A DNA stretch of 53,773 nucleotides, from positions 1 through 53,773 of the forward strand of contig NZ_JAUYZI010000041.1 in the NCBI RefSeq assembly GCF_030700245.1, in the 5' to 3' direction. The first letter of the stretch is position 1. The number at the start of each line of letters is the position of its first letter. The notes below the pieces were generated by a model. That model ran no database searches and was not told where the DNA came from. It saw only the letters and a program-made list of their open reading frames with translations. This document shows positions 10,805 to 19,228 of this stretch, one piece after another. Made by a program: the position numbers and the translations under genes. This DNA is from Methylobacterium amylolyticum. GTDB taxonomy: Bacteria > Pseudomonadota > Alphaproteobacteria > Rhizobiales > Beijerinckiaceae.

Positions 10805-10924
10805 TCAGACGAGCCCGCGACCGGTCCGGCTGCCGGCGGACGGCTCACCGCGGGCCCCGAGACCGAGGGTGAGGATCAGGCCGGCGGCGAGCGCCAGCGA
10901 GAGGGTGAGGGCGGACGCGAACAT
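10805..10924 (-). CDS. possible 39-residue membrane peptide
   Basis: A short frame starting MFASALTLSLALAAGLILTL with a single hydrophobic helix and a short polar tail ending GLV. It lies 95 bases upstream of the DUF2721 start on the same strand. There is no clear ribosome binding site, so it could equally be chance. Single-helix peptides of this size are common in Methylobacterium annotations. Confidence 0.3.
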   Translation of the reverse strand: MFASALTLSLALAAGLILTLGLGARGEPSAGSRTGRGLV

Positions 10925-11172
10925 CGCAGCCGCTATCGCGCGACAGCGTTAAGATCAGGTTTCGCGGCGCCGAACAGGGACGAGATCTGCGCCGAATCCC
11001 GCCCGCGCGCGTCCCGGCTTGCACAGCGGCGGTCCTGCCCTGTGGATGAGGCGCCCGCGCGGTCGATTTCCCCTTGGAACGGCTGCCGCACCGCTTAGTT
11101 GTTGCTGCTATGCTGACGCGGCCGCCGGGCGATGCACGCTCCTGCCCGCGGCGCGAGAACTGGAGGAAGTCC

Positions 11173-11541
11173 ATGGCGACGAAGACGGACAAGGCTGCGC
11201 CGAAGGCGGCCAAGCCCACCAAGGCCGCGCCGAAGGCCGCTGCCGCCAAGGCCGAGAAGCCCGCCGCCAAGGCGGCGACCAAGGCGGCCGGCACGAAGCC
11301 CAACGCCCTGCAGCAGCCCCTCAAGCCGTCCGCCGAGCTCGGCGCGATCGTCGGCACCAGCCCGCTGCCGCGCGGCGAGGTGGTGAGCAAGGTGTGGGAC
11401 TACATCAAGAAGCACAACCTCCAGAACCCGGAGAACAAGCGCGAGATCGTCGCCGACGACAAGCTGAAGAAGATCTTCGGCAAGGACAAGTGCTCGATGT
11501 TCGAGATGAACAAGCACCTCGCCGCGCACCTGAAGTCCTGA
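11173..11541 (+). CDS. SWIB/MDM2 domain protein with histone-like tail
   Basis: A 122-residue protein. Residues 1-43 are a Lys/Ala/Pro-rich tail of AAPKAAKP/AAAKAEKPAAKA repeats resembling histone H1 C-termini. Residues about 47-120 form a SWIB domain: PLKPSAELGAIVG, LPRGEVVSKVWDYIKKHNLQ, DDKLKKIFGKDKCSMFEMNK. SWIB domains are usually chromatin-remodelling subunits in eukaryotes; bacterial ones are small and presumably act on DNA or protein complexes. The start follows GGAGG. It is probably nucleoid-associated, by inference only. A hairpin terminator separates it from the convergent SDR. Confidence 0.9.
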   Translation: MATKTDKAAPKAAKPTKAAPKAAAAKAEKPAAKAATKAAGTKPNALQQPLKPSAELGAIVGTSPLPRGEVVSKVWDYIKKHNLQNPENKREIVADDKLKKIFGKDKCSMFEMNKHLAAHLKS

Positions 11542-11574
11542 GATCGACGACCGAGGCGCGCAGCCCCGCCACGG

Positions 11575-11597
11575 GCGACGGCGCGCGCCGCCGTCGC
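11575..11597. terminator. bidirectional hairpin between SWIB and SDR genes
   Basis: GCGACGGCG and CGCCGTCGC form a perfect 9-bp stem around a 5-base loop. It lies between two convergent genes, so it may stop transcription from both sides. No flanking T-run is present. Confidence 0.55.
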
Positions 11598-11637
11598 GCC
11601 CCGCGGGGCGGGCCTTCCCTCAGGCAAGTTCCTGGCC

Positions 11638-12435
11638 TCAGGCGAGTCCCTGGAGGACGCCGCCGTCGACCCGCAACGCCGCCCCCGTGGTCGCGCTGGC
11701 GGCAGGGCTGCACAGGTAGGCGACGAGGCTCGCCACCTCGTCGACGGCCGCGAGCCGCCGGATCAGCGAGGACGGCCGGTGATCGGCCACGAACTGCCGG
11801 CCCAGGGCGTCGAGATCGAGGTCGGATCCGCCGCCCGCCATCTGCTTCATGAAGGTCGCCACCCCCTCCGACAGGGTCGGGCCGGGCAGGACGCTGTTGA
11901 CGGTGACGCCGCTGCCCGCGACCGTCTGGGCGAGGCCGCGGGAGATCGCGAGCTGCGCGGTCTTGGTCATCCCGTAATGGACCATCTCGGTCGGCACGTT
12001 GAGCGCCGACTCGCTGGAGATGAAGATCACCCGGCCCCAGCCGCGCTCGGCCATCCCCGGCGCGTAGGCGCGCGACAGCCGCACGCCGCTCATCACGTTC
12101 ACCTCGAAGAAGCGCTGCCAGTCGCCGTCCGGGATGTCGAAGAACGGCTTCGGTTCGAAGATGCCGGTGTTGTTCACGAGGATGTCGACCGCCGGCAGCG
12201 CCGCGACGAGCCCGTCCACGCCCGCCTGGGTCGCCACGTCCCCGGCGGCGGCGAAGCAGCGGCCGGCCTTGGCCTCGCCGCGCAGGGTCTCCAGCGCGGC
12301 CTCGACCCGCTCGGCGGTGCGGCCGTTGACGCCGACCGCGGCGCCGAGGTCGCAGAGTTCCCGGGCGATGGCGTAGCCGATGCCGCCGGTCGAGCCGGTG
12401 ACGAGGGCGGTCTTTCCGGAGAGGTCGAGGTCCAT
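11638..12435 (-). CDS. short-chain dehydrogenase/reductase
   Basis: A 265-residue classical SDR, an NAD(P)-dependent oxidoreductase. Seen: cofactor motif TGSTGGIG, NGRTAERV suggesting NADP preference (Arg after the second strand), NNTG as the NNAG variant, catalytic serine in VIFISSES, and catalytic Tyr/Lys in HYGMTKTA. PGPTLSEGV and GAALRVDGG close the fold. Substrate unknown. The frame is open further upstream, but the MDLDLSGKTALVTG start matches family length. It lies 77 bases downstream of the DHA2-type exporter on the same strand and could be its operon partner. Confidence 0.9.
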   Translation of the reverse strand: MDLDLSGKTALVTGSTGGIGYAIARELCDLGAAVGVNGRTAERVEAALETLRGEAKAGRCFAAAGDVATQAGVDGLVAALPAVDILVNNTGIFEPKPFFDIPDGDWQRFFEVNVMSGVRLSRAYAPGMAERGWGRVIFISSESALNVPTEMVHYGMTKTAQLAISRGLAQTVAGSGVTVNSVLPGPTLSEGVATFMKQMAGGGSDLDLDALGRQFVADHRPSSLIRRLAAVDEVASLVAYLCSPAASATTGAALRVDGGVLQGLA

Positions 12436-12512
12436 GCGCGGCGCGCTCCCTGCGGCGTGGGTTCCGTGGCACCAACGCGCGGGCGCCGCCGCCGTCGCAT
12501 CGGCGCGTGGCC

Positions 12513-13907
12513 TCAGCCCGCCGCCCCGCGCCGCAGGACGCTGGCGCAGCCGCCGATCGCGGCGAGCGCCACCGCGCAGCCGAGGGACAGGGACACCGCC
12601 CGCTCGACGCCGAGCCCGTGGGTCAGGCCGAAGATCACGGCGACCAGGGCGGCCCCGAGGGATTGCCCGGTGAGCCGCGCGGTCGACTGCATGCCGCTGG
12701 CGCCGCCGCTGCGCTCCCGGGGCGCGGCGGTGACGATCACCTTGTTGTTGGGCGACTGGAACAGGCCGAAGCCGAGGCCGCACAGGGTCAGGCGCCAGAC
12801 GATGTCGAGGGTGTGCGGCTCGGCCGGCAGCCGCGCCACCAGCACGAGCCCCGCCGCCAGGGTCGCGAGGCCGAGACCGCCCAGCAGGCCCGGCGGGTAG
12901 CGGTCGGCGAGCCGGCCCGAGATCGGGGCGATCAGCGCCACCGCGATCGGCCAGGGGGTCATCAGGAAGCCGGTCTGGGTGCTGGAGAGGCGCAGCACGT
13001 CGTGGAAGTAGAACGGCAGGGCGACGTAGGACACCATCTGCGCGCCGAACGAGCAGACCGAGGTCGCCATCGACAGGGCGAAGGCGGGGATCCGCAGCAG
13101 GTCGACCGGCAGCAGCGGCGCCGGCAGCCGGATCTGCCGGCGCACGAACACCGTGCCGATGACGAGGGCGCCCGCGATCTCGGCCAGCGCCAGCGCGTGG
13201 CCGCCGCGCTCGCCGAGGCGGTCGATGCCGATGATCAGGAGGCCGAAGGTGAGGGCGTTGAGGACGGCGCTCAGCCGGTCGAACCGCCGGCCGCTCTCAG
13301 GCGTCGCCGGCAGGGTCCGCGAGGCCACCGCCAGGGCGGCGAGGCCGACCGGCACGTTGACGAGGAACAGCCACGGCCAGTGCGCCACCGACAGGATCGC
13401 CGCCGCCACGGTCGGGCCCGCCGCCGAGGCGGTGGCGACGACGAGAGCGACGTTGGCCACGCCCCTGCCGATCATCCGGTGGGGGTAGATGAAGCGCACG
13501 AAGCCGATGTTGACGCTCATGATCGCCGCCGCCCCGAGCCCCTGGACGATCCGCGCGGCGATCAGGAACCACAGGCCGGGCGCCAGCGCGCAGGCGAGCG
13601 AGGCGACGACGAACACCGCGAGCCCCGGCAGGTAGACGCGGCGGAACCCGTAGATGTCGCCGAGCGAGGCGAACGGCAGCAGGCTCGCGGTGACCGCGAC
13701 CTGGTAGGCGTTGACCACGAAGATCGCGTCCGCGGGCTGCACCGCGAGGTCCTTGGCGAGCACCGGCAGCGCCACGTTGACGATCGCCCCGTCGAGCACC
13801 GCCATCGTCATCGCGAGCCCGATCGCCGCCATCGCCAGCAGGCGCTCGCGCGGGGGGATCCCGTCGTGGGTGGGAACCGGGCCGGCCCCGGCCGGGATCT
13901 GCGCCAT
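12513..13907 (-). CDS. MFS drug efflux transporter, DHA2 (EmrB/QacA) type
   Basis: A 464-residue, 14-helix-type major facilitator. Seen: motif MTMAVLDGAIVNVALPVLA in helix 1 (DHA2 signature around LDGAIVNVALP), SLGDIYGFRRVYLPG in loop 2-3, and LVNVPVGLAALAVASRTLP after helix 6. The family expels drugs, dyes or organic acids by proton antiport. The start at MAQIPAG is preferred because the upstream extension to 14108 is non-hydrophobic and unlike the family; GAGGAG lies about 10 bases before it. It is followed by the SDR gene on the same strand. Confidence 0.9.
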   Translation of the reverse strand: MAQIPAGAGPVPTHDGIPPRERLLAMAAIGLAMTMAVLDGAIVNVALPVLAKDLAVQPADAIFVVNAYQVAVTASLLPFASLGDIYGFRRVYLPGLAVFVVASLACALAPGLWFLIAARIVQGLGAAAIMSVNIGFVRFIYPHRMIGRGVANVALVVATASAAGPTVAAAILSVAHWPWLFLVNVPVGLAALAVASRTLPATPESGRRFDRLSAVLNALTFGLLIIGIDRLGERGGHALALAEIAGALVIGTVFVRRQIRLPAPLLPVDLLRIPAFALSMATSVCSFGAQMVSYVALPFYFHDVLRLSSTQTGFLMTPWPIAVALIAPISGRLADRYPPGLLGGLGLATLAAGLVLVARLPAEPHTLDIVWRLTLCGLGFGLFQSPNNKVIVTAAPRERSGGASGMQSTARLTGQSLGAALVAVIFGLTHGLGVERAVSLSLGCAVALAAIGGCASVLRRGAAG

Positions 13908-14102
13908 GCTTCGCGCGCTCCTCGGGGCCGCCGTCCGGCCCGCGCTGTCGGTAATGGGGCCAGGAACGCGCCCGGCGGCCGCGCTCCCTGTCGCGCAGAC
14001 GGAGCCGGCCGTCGAGGGGGCGAGCGTGTCCTTAGAACCGCTCCCGATCGCGTTGCCCACGGTACACGACGCGGCGAGCCGAGGGGCGTTTCCGACCCTC
14101 CA

Positions 14103-14216
14103 CCTCATCCTGAGGTGCCCGCGCAGCGGGCCTCGAAGGAGACCTCCAGGGATCGCGCGGCTGGCTGGAGGGCTCCTTCGAGGCCTCCGCTTCGCTCCGG
14201 CACCTCAGGATGAGGG
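14103..14216. repeat. hairpin repeat, copy 2
   Basis: Same element as 545-652: CCTCATCCTGAGG at the left end, CCTCAGGATGAGG at the right, and shared internal blocks CTCCAGGGATCGCGCGGC and GGCTGGAGGGCTCCTTCGAG. The arms differ at several compensating positions (CCCGCGCAGCGGG against CTCCGCTTCGCTCCGG). It lies between the 3' end of the hybrid kinase gene and the promoter of the DHA2 exporter, on which it could act as a terminator. Confidence 0.82.
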
Positions 14217-14380
14217 GGTTGGTGGGATCGGCCGACGCAAACGCCGAACTGTCATGTACCGTGAGCGTTGCAATCCGGAGCGGCTCTAAGCCCTTGCTCT
14301 GACGCGCTCTCCTTCGCCGAACCGGCCGCCACTTCAGCGGAGGACGCTCGATCTGACACGCCCCCGACCCGACGCGGGAT

Positions 14381-15727
14381 TCAGGCCAGCATGTGGGTCA
14401 GCAGCGCGCGCAACTGTGCCGGCTTGATCGGCTTGCGCACCAGCTCCGCGCCGATCGCGACGACCCGCGCCTCGATCTCCGGCGTGTGGTCGGCGGTGGT
14501 GACGATGACCGGCAGGTCCGCGCCGCAGCGGTCGCGGAGGTAGGCGGCGGTGTCGAGCCCGCAGGCGCCGTCGTCGAGATGGTAGTCGAGGATCAGGATG
14601 TCAGGCGCTTCCACCCCGGCCTCGGCGGCGGCGCGCACGCTCCCGAGGTCGCGATGGGCGGCGACCTGCGCGTCCCAATTGTGGAGCAGGCGCGCGAGGG
14701 CGTCGGCGGTCGAGGCGTCGTTCTCGACGATCAGCACGCGGGCGCCGGAGAGCTTGGTCGCGGGCGGGGCCGGCGGCGCCGGGACTGCGGGGATCCGGCT
14801 CAGCGGCAGGGTGAGCGAGACGCGGGTGCCGTGGCCGGGCCGGGAGGCCAGCGCCAGCGGGTGGTCGAGGGCGTGGGCCATGCGGCGGACGATCGACAGG
14901 CCGAGGCCGAGGCCCGGCTCCTCCGCGCTGCCGCGCCCGCTCCCGCCGCGGTAGAACTCGTCGAAGACGAGGTCGCGCTCGTCGGGGCCGATCCCGCAGC
15001 CGGTGTCGATCACGTCGACCCGCACCGCCCCGGCGCGCGGGCGGGCGGCCAGCACGACCCCGCCGCGCCCGGTGTAGCGGACGGCGTTTGAGACGAGGTT
15101 CTGGAGGATGCGGTGCAGGAGCATCGCGTCGCTGGTCACCGTCGCCTCGCCGCAGCGCACCGCCAGCCGGAGACCCTTCCGCTCGGCGAACGGCTTGAAG
15201 CTGTCGGCCAGATCCTCCAGCAGGTCGGCGAGGCGCACCGGCCTCGGCTCGGGCCGGACGATGCCGGCGTCGAGCTTGGAGATGTCGAGGAGCGTCTTGA
15301 TCAGGTTCTCGATGGTCTGGAGGCCCCGCTCCACCTGGCCCGCGATGGTGCGGGCCTCGGCCGGCAGCGCGAGGTCGCCGAGCGCCGAGAGCGAGAGCCG
15401 CGCGGCGTTGAGCGGTTGCAGCAGGTCGTGGCTCGCCGCGGCGAGGAAGCGGGTCTTGGAGCGGTTGGCGGTCTCGGCCTCCTCCTTAGCCGCCACCAGC
15501 GCCTCGTTCGAGCGCTCCAGGCGCCGCATCAGCCCGGTCAGCTCCTCGGTCCGGGTGCGGACGCGCCCCTCCAGCATGATCGCGGTCTGGAACAGGGAGT
15601 AGGCGCTGCCGCGCTGGTCCATGCTGCGCTCGACATGGGCCATCAGCGCGGCGTTGATCCGCTCCAGCTTCTCGATCCGGCGGTGCAGCGACGCCTCGCC
15701 CTCCAGGCCGCGGGCGGGCAGGTTCAC
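14381..15727 (-). CDS. hybrid sensor histidine kinase/response regulator
   Basis: A 448-residue kinase with no membrane segment. A coiled-coil N-terminus (about 10-90) leads to HisKA with FLAAASHDLLQPLN (phospho-acceptor His100) and HATPase with ENLIKTLLDISK, LQNLVSNAVRYTGRGG, DTGCGIG and GLGLGLSIVRR. A C-terminal receiver carries VLIVENDAS, LILDYHLDD (about Asp381) and VRKPIKP. The GTG start overlaps the stop of the upstream FIST gene as GTGA, so the two are translationally coupled. With no sensor domain of its own, the kinase probably takes its input from the FIST protein. ASHDLLQPL is typical of kinases near FIST/NosP sensors. Confidence 0.9.
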   Translation of the reverse strand: MNLPARGLEGEASLHRRIEKLERINAALMAHVERSMDQRGSAYSLFQTAIMLEGRVRTRTEELTGLMRRLERSNEALVAAKEEAETANRSKTRFLAAASHDLLQPLNAARLSLSALGDLALPAEARTIAGQVERGLQTIENLIKTLLDISKLDAGIVRPEPRPVRLADLLEDLADSFKPFAERKGLRLAVRCGEATVTSDAMLLHRILQNLVSNAVRYTGRGGVVLAARPRAGAVRVDVIDTGCGIGPDERDLVFDEFYRGGSGRGSAEEPGLGLGLSIVRRMAHALDHPLALASRPGHGTRVSLTLPLSRIPAVPAPPAPPATKLSGARVLIVENDASTADALARLLHNWDAQVAAHRDLGSVRAAAEAGVEAPDILILDYHLDDGACGLDTAAYLRDRCGADLPVIVTTADHTPEIEARVVAIGAELVRKPIKPAQLRALLTHMLA

Positions 15728-16908
15728 GACGCGGCGGTCCCGGCGCCGCCCCGGCCGATGGCGATGCCGGTGAAGGTCTGGTTGAGGTGCATCGCCCGGT
15801 ACTGCTCGCCGAAGGTCTCGAAGCCGACGACGCCGTAGCGGCGGTAGAGGTCCGCCACCTCGTGGCGCACCTGCCGGCTCTCGGCGTCGAGGCGGCGCAG
15901 CACGCACTCGAACCCGATGATGAGATCGACGCCGCCGAGCGCCGCGTCGAGGCGCGCCAGCTCCGTCCGGGTCGCGGCGACGATGTCGCGCGGCTCGGCC
16001 AGCGTCAGCACCACGCCCTCGTCGACGGCGCAGAAGAAGCTCAGCGACCCGTCCGCGTTCATCCGCCGGATCGAGCGGCAGAAATACTCGCCGCCGACCT
16101 TCACCGCGAGCGGGTAGGCGGCGAAGCTCATCGGCGACAGGCCTTCGGGATCGAGGCCGATCGCCATCGCGTATTCCCGCGCCGCCGGCTCGGCGTTCAG
16201 CTCGTGGACGACGCGGGCTTCGCCGTCCGAGGCCGTGACCACGAACTTCGTCGCGGTCGGGGCGAAGTTGTCGCTCTTGAAGATCTCCACCGGGTAATCT
16301 GTCTCGACGAGGACGAGCACCGCGGCCTTGCGGTGGATGCGGCCGCCGTGCAGCATCACCGCGTCGCGGAAGCGCAGGTCGTCGCCGGCCGAGCCGCCGA
16401 CCAGGGGGATGCCGTCGAGCGCCCAGGCGATGGCCGAGACCACCGTCTCCTCGGCGTTGGTCAGGCCGTCGATCAGCGAGAGGGCGAAGCGGCCCGCCGC
16501 CGCGGTGTCCTCGGGCCCGTGCGGGTCGAGGGTGCGGCGCAGGGCCCGCACGGCGGAGGCGGTGCGCTCCACGTCGAGGTGATCGATCGCGTCGAGCACC
16601 GTGGAGACGATCCGGAAGCGCTCCGCGGGGAAGGCGATCACCACGAGGCCGCGGTCGAGCCCGCCGGTCGGCGCGAGGCCGCCCGACATCGAGCAGCCGG
16701 CCACGGGCACGCCGGGAAACCGTGCGCCGAGGGCGTCCGCCAGGGTCTCGGGATCGTAGTCGGCGGAGAAGAACGCGACGATCTGCGACAACGCGCCGTC
16801 GCCGACCGCCTGCGCCACGGCGTCGGCGGCCTCGTCGGGGCGCGCGGCCTCGGTCCAGGCCGTCCGGATGCCGCACAGGTGGCGGCGCATGCGCGCTGCT
16901 TGGGCCAC
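15724..16908 (-). CDS. FIST-domain sensor protein, NosP-like
   Basis: A 394-residue cytoplasmic protein with FIST_N (about 35-215) and FIST_C (about 225-370). Seen: GVPVAGCSMSGG, DGIPLVGGSAGDDLRF, LVETDYPVEIFKSDNF, and the family-typical C-terminal block GFETFGEQYRAMHLNQTF. FIST proteins are sensory; the NosP subgroup binds heme and reports nitric oxide to a neighbouring histidine kinase. Here the next gene is exactly such a kinase, overlapping by GTGA. Whether this one binds heme cannot be told from sequence; candidate ligands include His187, His192, His235 and His349. Alternative: a sensor of an amino-acid-like ligand, as first proposed for the domain. Confidence 0.88.
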   Translation of the reverse strand: MAQAARMRRHLCGIRTAWTEAARPDEAADAVAQAVGDGALSQIVAFFSADYDPETLADALGARFPGVPVAGCSMSGGLAPTGGLDRGLVVIAFPAERFRIVSTVLDAIDHLDVERTASAVRALRRTLDPHGPEDTAAAGRFALSLIDGLTNAEETVVSAIAWALDGIPLVGGSAGDDLRFRDAVMLHGGRIHRKAAVLVLVETDYPVEIFKSDNFAPTATKFVVTASDGEARVVHELNAEPAAREYAMAIGLDPEGLSPMSFAAYPLAVKVGGEYFCRSIRRMNADGSLSFFCAVDEGVVLTLAEPRDIVAATRTELARLDAALGGVDLIIGFECVLRRLDAESRQVRHEVADLYRRYGVVGFETFGEQYRAMHLNQTFTGIAIGRGGAGTAAS

Positions 16909-17055
16909 GTCTCATCCCCGGACGTCCGCGGCAGCCTTGAGGACCGCTCTTCGACAGGACAACCGCCGGAGTATGTCGCGCGCGATTGACCCGTGCAACG
17001 GGCAGGCCGCCGAGGCGGCGCATCCCCGGTCACGCCGCGCGTCGCGTCCGCGGCC

Positions 17056-17757
17056 TCAGCCGGCCTTGCGGGCGCAGCGGGTGTAGGCGGCGGTGCCGCG
17101 GCTGCTCGACCAGGTGAGGCGGTCGCCGTCGACCACGAGGTGGACCTGGGACGACCAGCGTCGGCCGCGGTCGCTGCACTCGGCGGCGGTGACCCAGGCG
17201 TTGCCGACCCGGCGGCCGTCGTGGAAGCTGCACACCGTCCGCCCGGCCTTCGCGCGATCGGCGGTGATCGTCGCCGGCAGGTAGCCCCGGCGCCGGGAGC
17301 GGGCGCCGCAGGCGGCGGGCGTCGGCCCCCACACGCCGACGAAGTCCGGAGCGAGCGGGGTGGCCGGCCGCGGCGGGGCGGGGATGACCGCGCGCGCTGC
17401 CGGCGCATCGGGCAACGCCGCGACCGCGGGCCGGGGCGGGGCTTGGACCACGGGGGCTTGGGGTGCGGGGGCTTGGAGCGCGGGGGCTTGGGACACCGGA
17501 GCCTGAGGCGCCGCGGCCTCCGGGGCGGGCAGCACCACGATCCGCCGGGGGATGTCGTCGGCCGGCAAGCCCACGGTCAGGTCGGCGCGCTGGACCGCCC
17601 CGGCCGGTGCCGGGCGGAAGGGCAGGTCCTCGGTGAGGTAGGCGGCGCTGTAGGCGAACAGGCCGCCCCAGCCGGCGATCAGCACGGCGGGCACCGCGTA
17701 GCGGCGCGGGCCCGCGACCGGCCGCAGGCCCGGATCGGCCAGTACGATCGCCCCCAT
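17056..17757 (-). CDS. membrane-anchored hypothetical protein with Pro/Ala linker
   Basis: A 233-residue protein of unknown function. One hydrophobic segment (about 20-40, VPAVLIAGWGGLFAYSAAY) anchors it. A low-complexity stretch (about 75-135) repeats QAPALQAPAPQAPVVQAP-like units. The C-terminal 90 residues form a compact domain with FVGVWGPTPAACG and four cysteines, suggesting disulfides outside the membrane. Similar one-helix proteins ending in a 'GVWGP...C' domain occur in Rhizobiales. It lies about 65 bases upstream of, and convergent in no obvious unit with, its neighbours; the 2OG oxygenase precedes it on the same strand. Confidence 0.75.
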   Translation of the reverse strand: MGAIVLADPGLRPVAGPRRYAVPAVLIAGWGGLFAYSAAYLTEDLPFRPAPAGAVQRADLTVGLPADDIPRRIVVLPAPEAAAPQAPVSQAPALQAPAPQAPVVQAPPRPAVAALPDAPAARAVIPAPPRPATPLAPDFVGVWGPTPAACGARSRRRGYLPATITADRAKAGRTVCSFHDGRRVGNAWVTAAECSDRGRRWSSQVHLVVDGDRLTWSSSRGTAAYTRCARKAG

Positions 17758-17821
17758 CGTCAGCCTCCCCCCATCCCGTTCCGCCCGCCGCGGGCCCGGC
17801 TCGCGCGCCGGGCCGCCGGTG

Positions 17822-18454
17822 TCAGCGCCCGAAGATCCCCTTGAGGAACTGGGCCGTGCGGTTGCGCTTGCGCTTGCGCTCCAGCTCGGCCGCGTCCTTG
17901 AGCCACGCCACCTGCACCACCCGGCGCTCGCCCTCGAACGGCTCGTGGCCGTGCCAGGAATTGTCGGCGCGCAGGAACGCGAACATCGTGCCCATCGTCG
18001 GCGGCACCTCGACGGCGAACGGCTCGTAGTTCCTGCCGTCGTAGAGGACCCGCAGGCGGCCGGCCGTCGGCGCGTCCCAGGCGTCGTTCATGTAGACCAG
18101 CAGGGTCAGCACCTTCGACGGCCCGTCGGTGTGGATCGAACCGTACTTGAGCTGGCTGCGCTTCATGATCGTGGTGAGGCGCGGGCAGGACACGAGGTCG
18201 ATGCCGAACTTCTCGCCGAGGATCGCCGAGAAGGCATCGCTCTCCAGCTCGTCGATCAGCGCCTTGAACCGCCCCTTCAGCGCCACCTCGTCGACGGTGA
18301 GGTAGCCCGGCTTGGCGATGTCGGGGAAATCGCGGCGGATCTCGTCGATCGCCGCCGGATTCAGGACGTTGGTGCCGAGCGCGTAGGGATAGGGCTCCCG
18401 GGCGACGGGCGCGGCCCGCACCGCCTGGATGTCGAGAATCGAGAGGGCGGACAT
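17822..18454 (-). CDS. 2OG-Fe(II) oxygenase
   Basis: A 210-residue member of the 2-oxoglutarate/Fe(II)-dependent dioxygenase superfamily. The iron triad and 2OG arginine are visible: His108-x-Asp110 in GSIHTDGPS, a distal histidine in SWHGHEPF (168 or 170), and Arg177/178 in GERRVVQVAW. The fold is prolyl-hydroxylase-like (LTLLVYMNDAW, GTMFAFLRADNSWHG). Substrate is unknown; relatives act on proteins, small molecules or lipopolysaccharide. The C-terminus is strongly basic (ERKRKRNR). The MSALSIL start is preferred over in-frame codons upstream that add an arginine-rich segment. Confidence 0.85.
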   Translation of the reverse strand: MSALSILDIQAVRAAPVAREPYPYALGTNVLNPAAIDEIRRDFPDIAKPGYLTVDEVALKGRFKALIDELESDAFSAILGEKFGIDLVSCPRLTTIMKRSQLKYGSIHTDGPSKVLTLLVYMNDAWDAPTAGRLRVLYDGRNYEPFAVEVPPTMGTMFAFLRADNSWHGHEPFEGERRVVQVAWLKDAAELERKRKRNRTAQFLKGIFGR

Positions 18455-18734
18455 CGGCGTGATCGTCCCTTGGCGCTTGCGCGGGCACGGGGCCCGGAAC
18501 CTGTGGATCCGACGGGAAGCACGGGCCGGCGCGCCCCGCAAGCGGATGCCGGTGACGGGATCTTAACCCTGCCGTGCCTGCGCAGAATGCAAAACCCCGC
18601 GATTGCGGCGCCTGCGGGGCGAAAGGCGCGGGGGTGGCGCATTCCGGTGACAGTCGCGGACCCCGGGCTTGTGCAGGATGCCCGCCTGTCCGGGGCCCCC
18701 GGCGCGTGCGTTTTCGAGATCCGGTCGATCCGCG

Positions 18735-19052
18735 ATGAGGCCGTTGGTCCTCGCCCTGCTGTGTGTCCACCTCGCCGTCGATGCGGTCGGGGCGGCGGCG
18801 CTCGCGCAGCCGCGCGCCGCGCGCGGCTCGGCCACGGCGCGGATGACCTGCGCCGATGCGATGAACATCGTGCGGCGCGAGGGCGACGTGGTGATCGCGG
18901 CCGGCGCCGCGCCGGAGCGTTTCGTGCGCGACCGCAGCCTGTGCGACCTGTCCGAGATCGCCGAGCTGCGCTTCGTGCCGACCCGCGACAACCCGCAATG
19001 CCCGATCGGCTACCGCTGCCGGGAGCCGGGCTTCGAGGAGTGGAACTGGTAG
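18735..19052 (+). CDS. small secreted cysteine-containing protein
   Basis: A 105-residue protein with a signal peptide (MRPLVLALLCVHLAVDAVGA). The mature part of about 80 residues has five cysteines (TCADAM, SLCDLSEI, NPQCPIGYRC). This suggests disulfide bonding in the periplasm. No domain recognised. It is divergent from the 2OG oxygenase across about 280 bases, which should carry both promoters. Confidence 0.7.
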   Translation: MRPLVLALLCVHLAVDAVGAAALAQPRAARGSATARMTCADAMNIVRREGDVVIAAGAAPERFVRDRSLCDLSEIAELRFVPTRDNPQCPIGYRCREPGFEEWNW

Positions 19053-19228
19053 CACCCGGCGGACCCGGGGGCCGGACCGCCTCGCGTAAATCGCCGCACC
19101 CGCAGGCATCTGACCGAAGTTTCACGCGACAGGCGGCGGCCGGTGCCGCTATCTCGCCACGACCCGCGGCCATTGCCGGCGGGTCGGGTCGCCCGCGCGG
19201 CGGCCACGAATCGGCGTGGGGGTGAGGC

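Noticed and set aside
10845..11390. A 181-residue minus-strand frame covering the SWIB gene upstream region
   Set aside because: It is mostly antisense to the SWIB gene, with alanine- and arginine-rich sequence from codon mirroring; the SWIB frame is clearly the real one.
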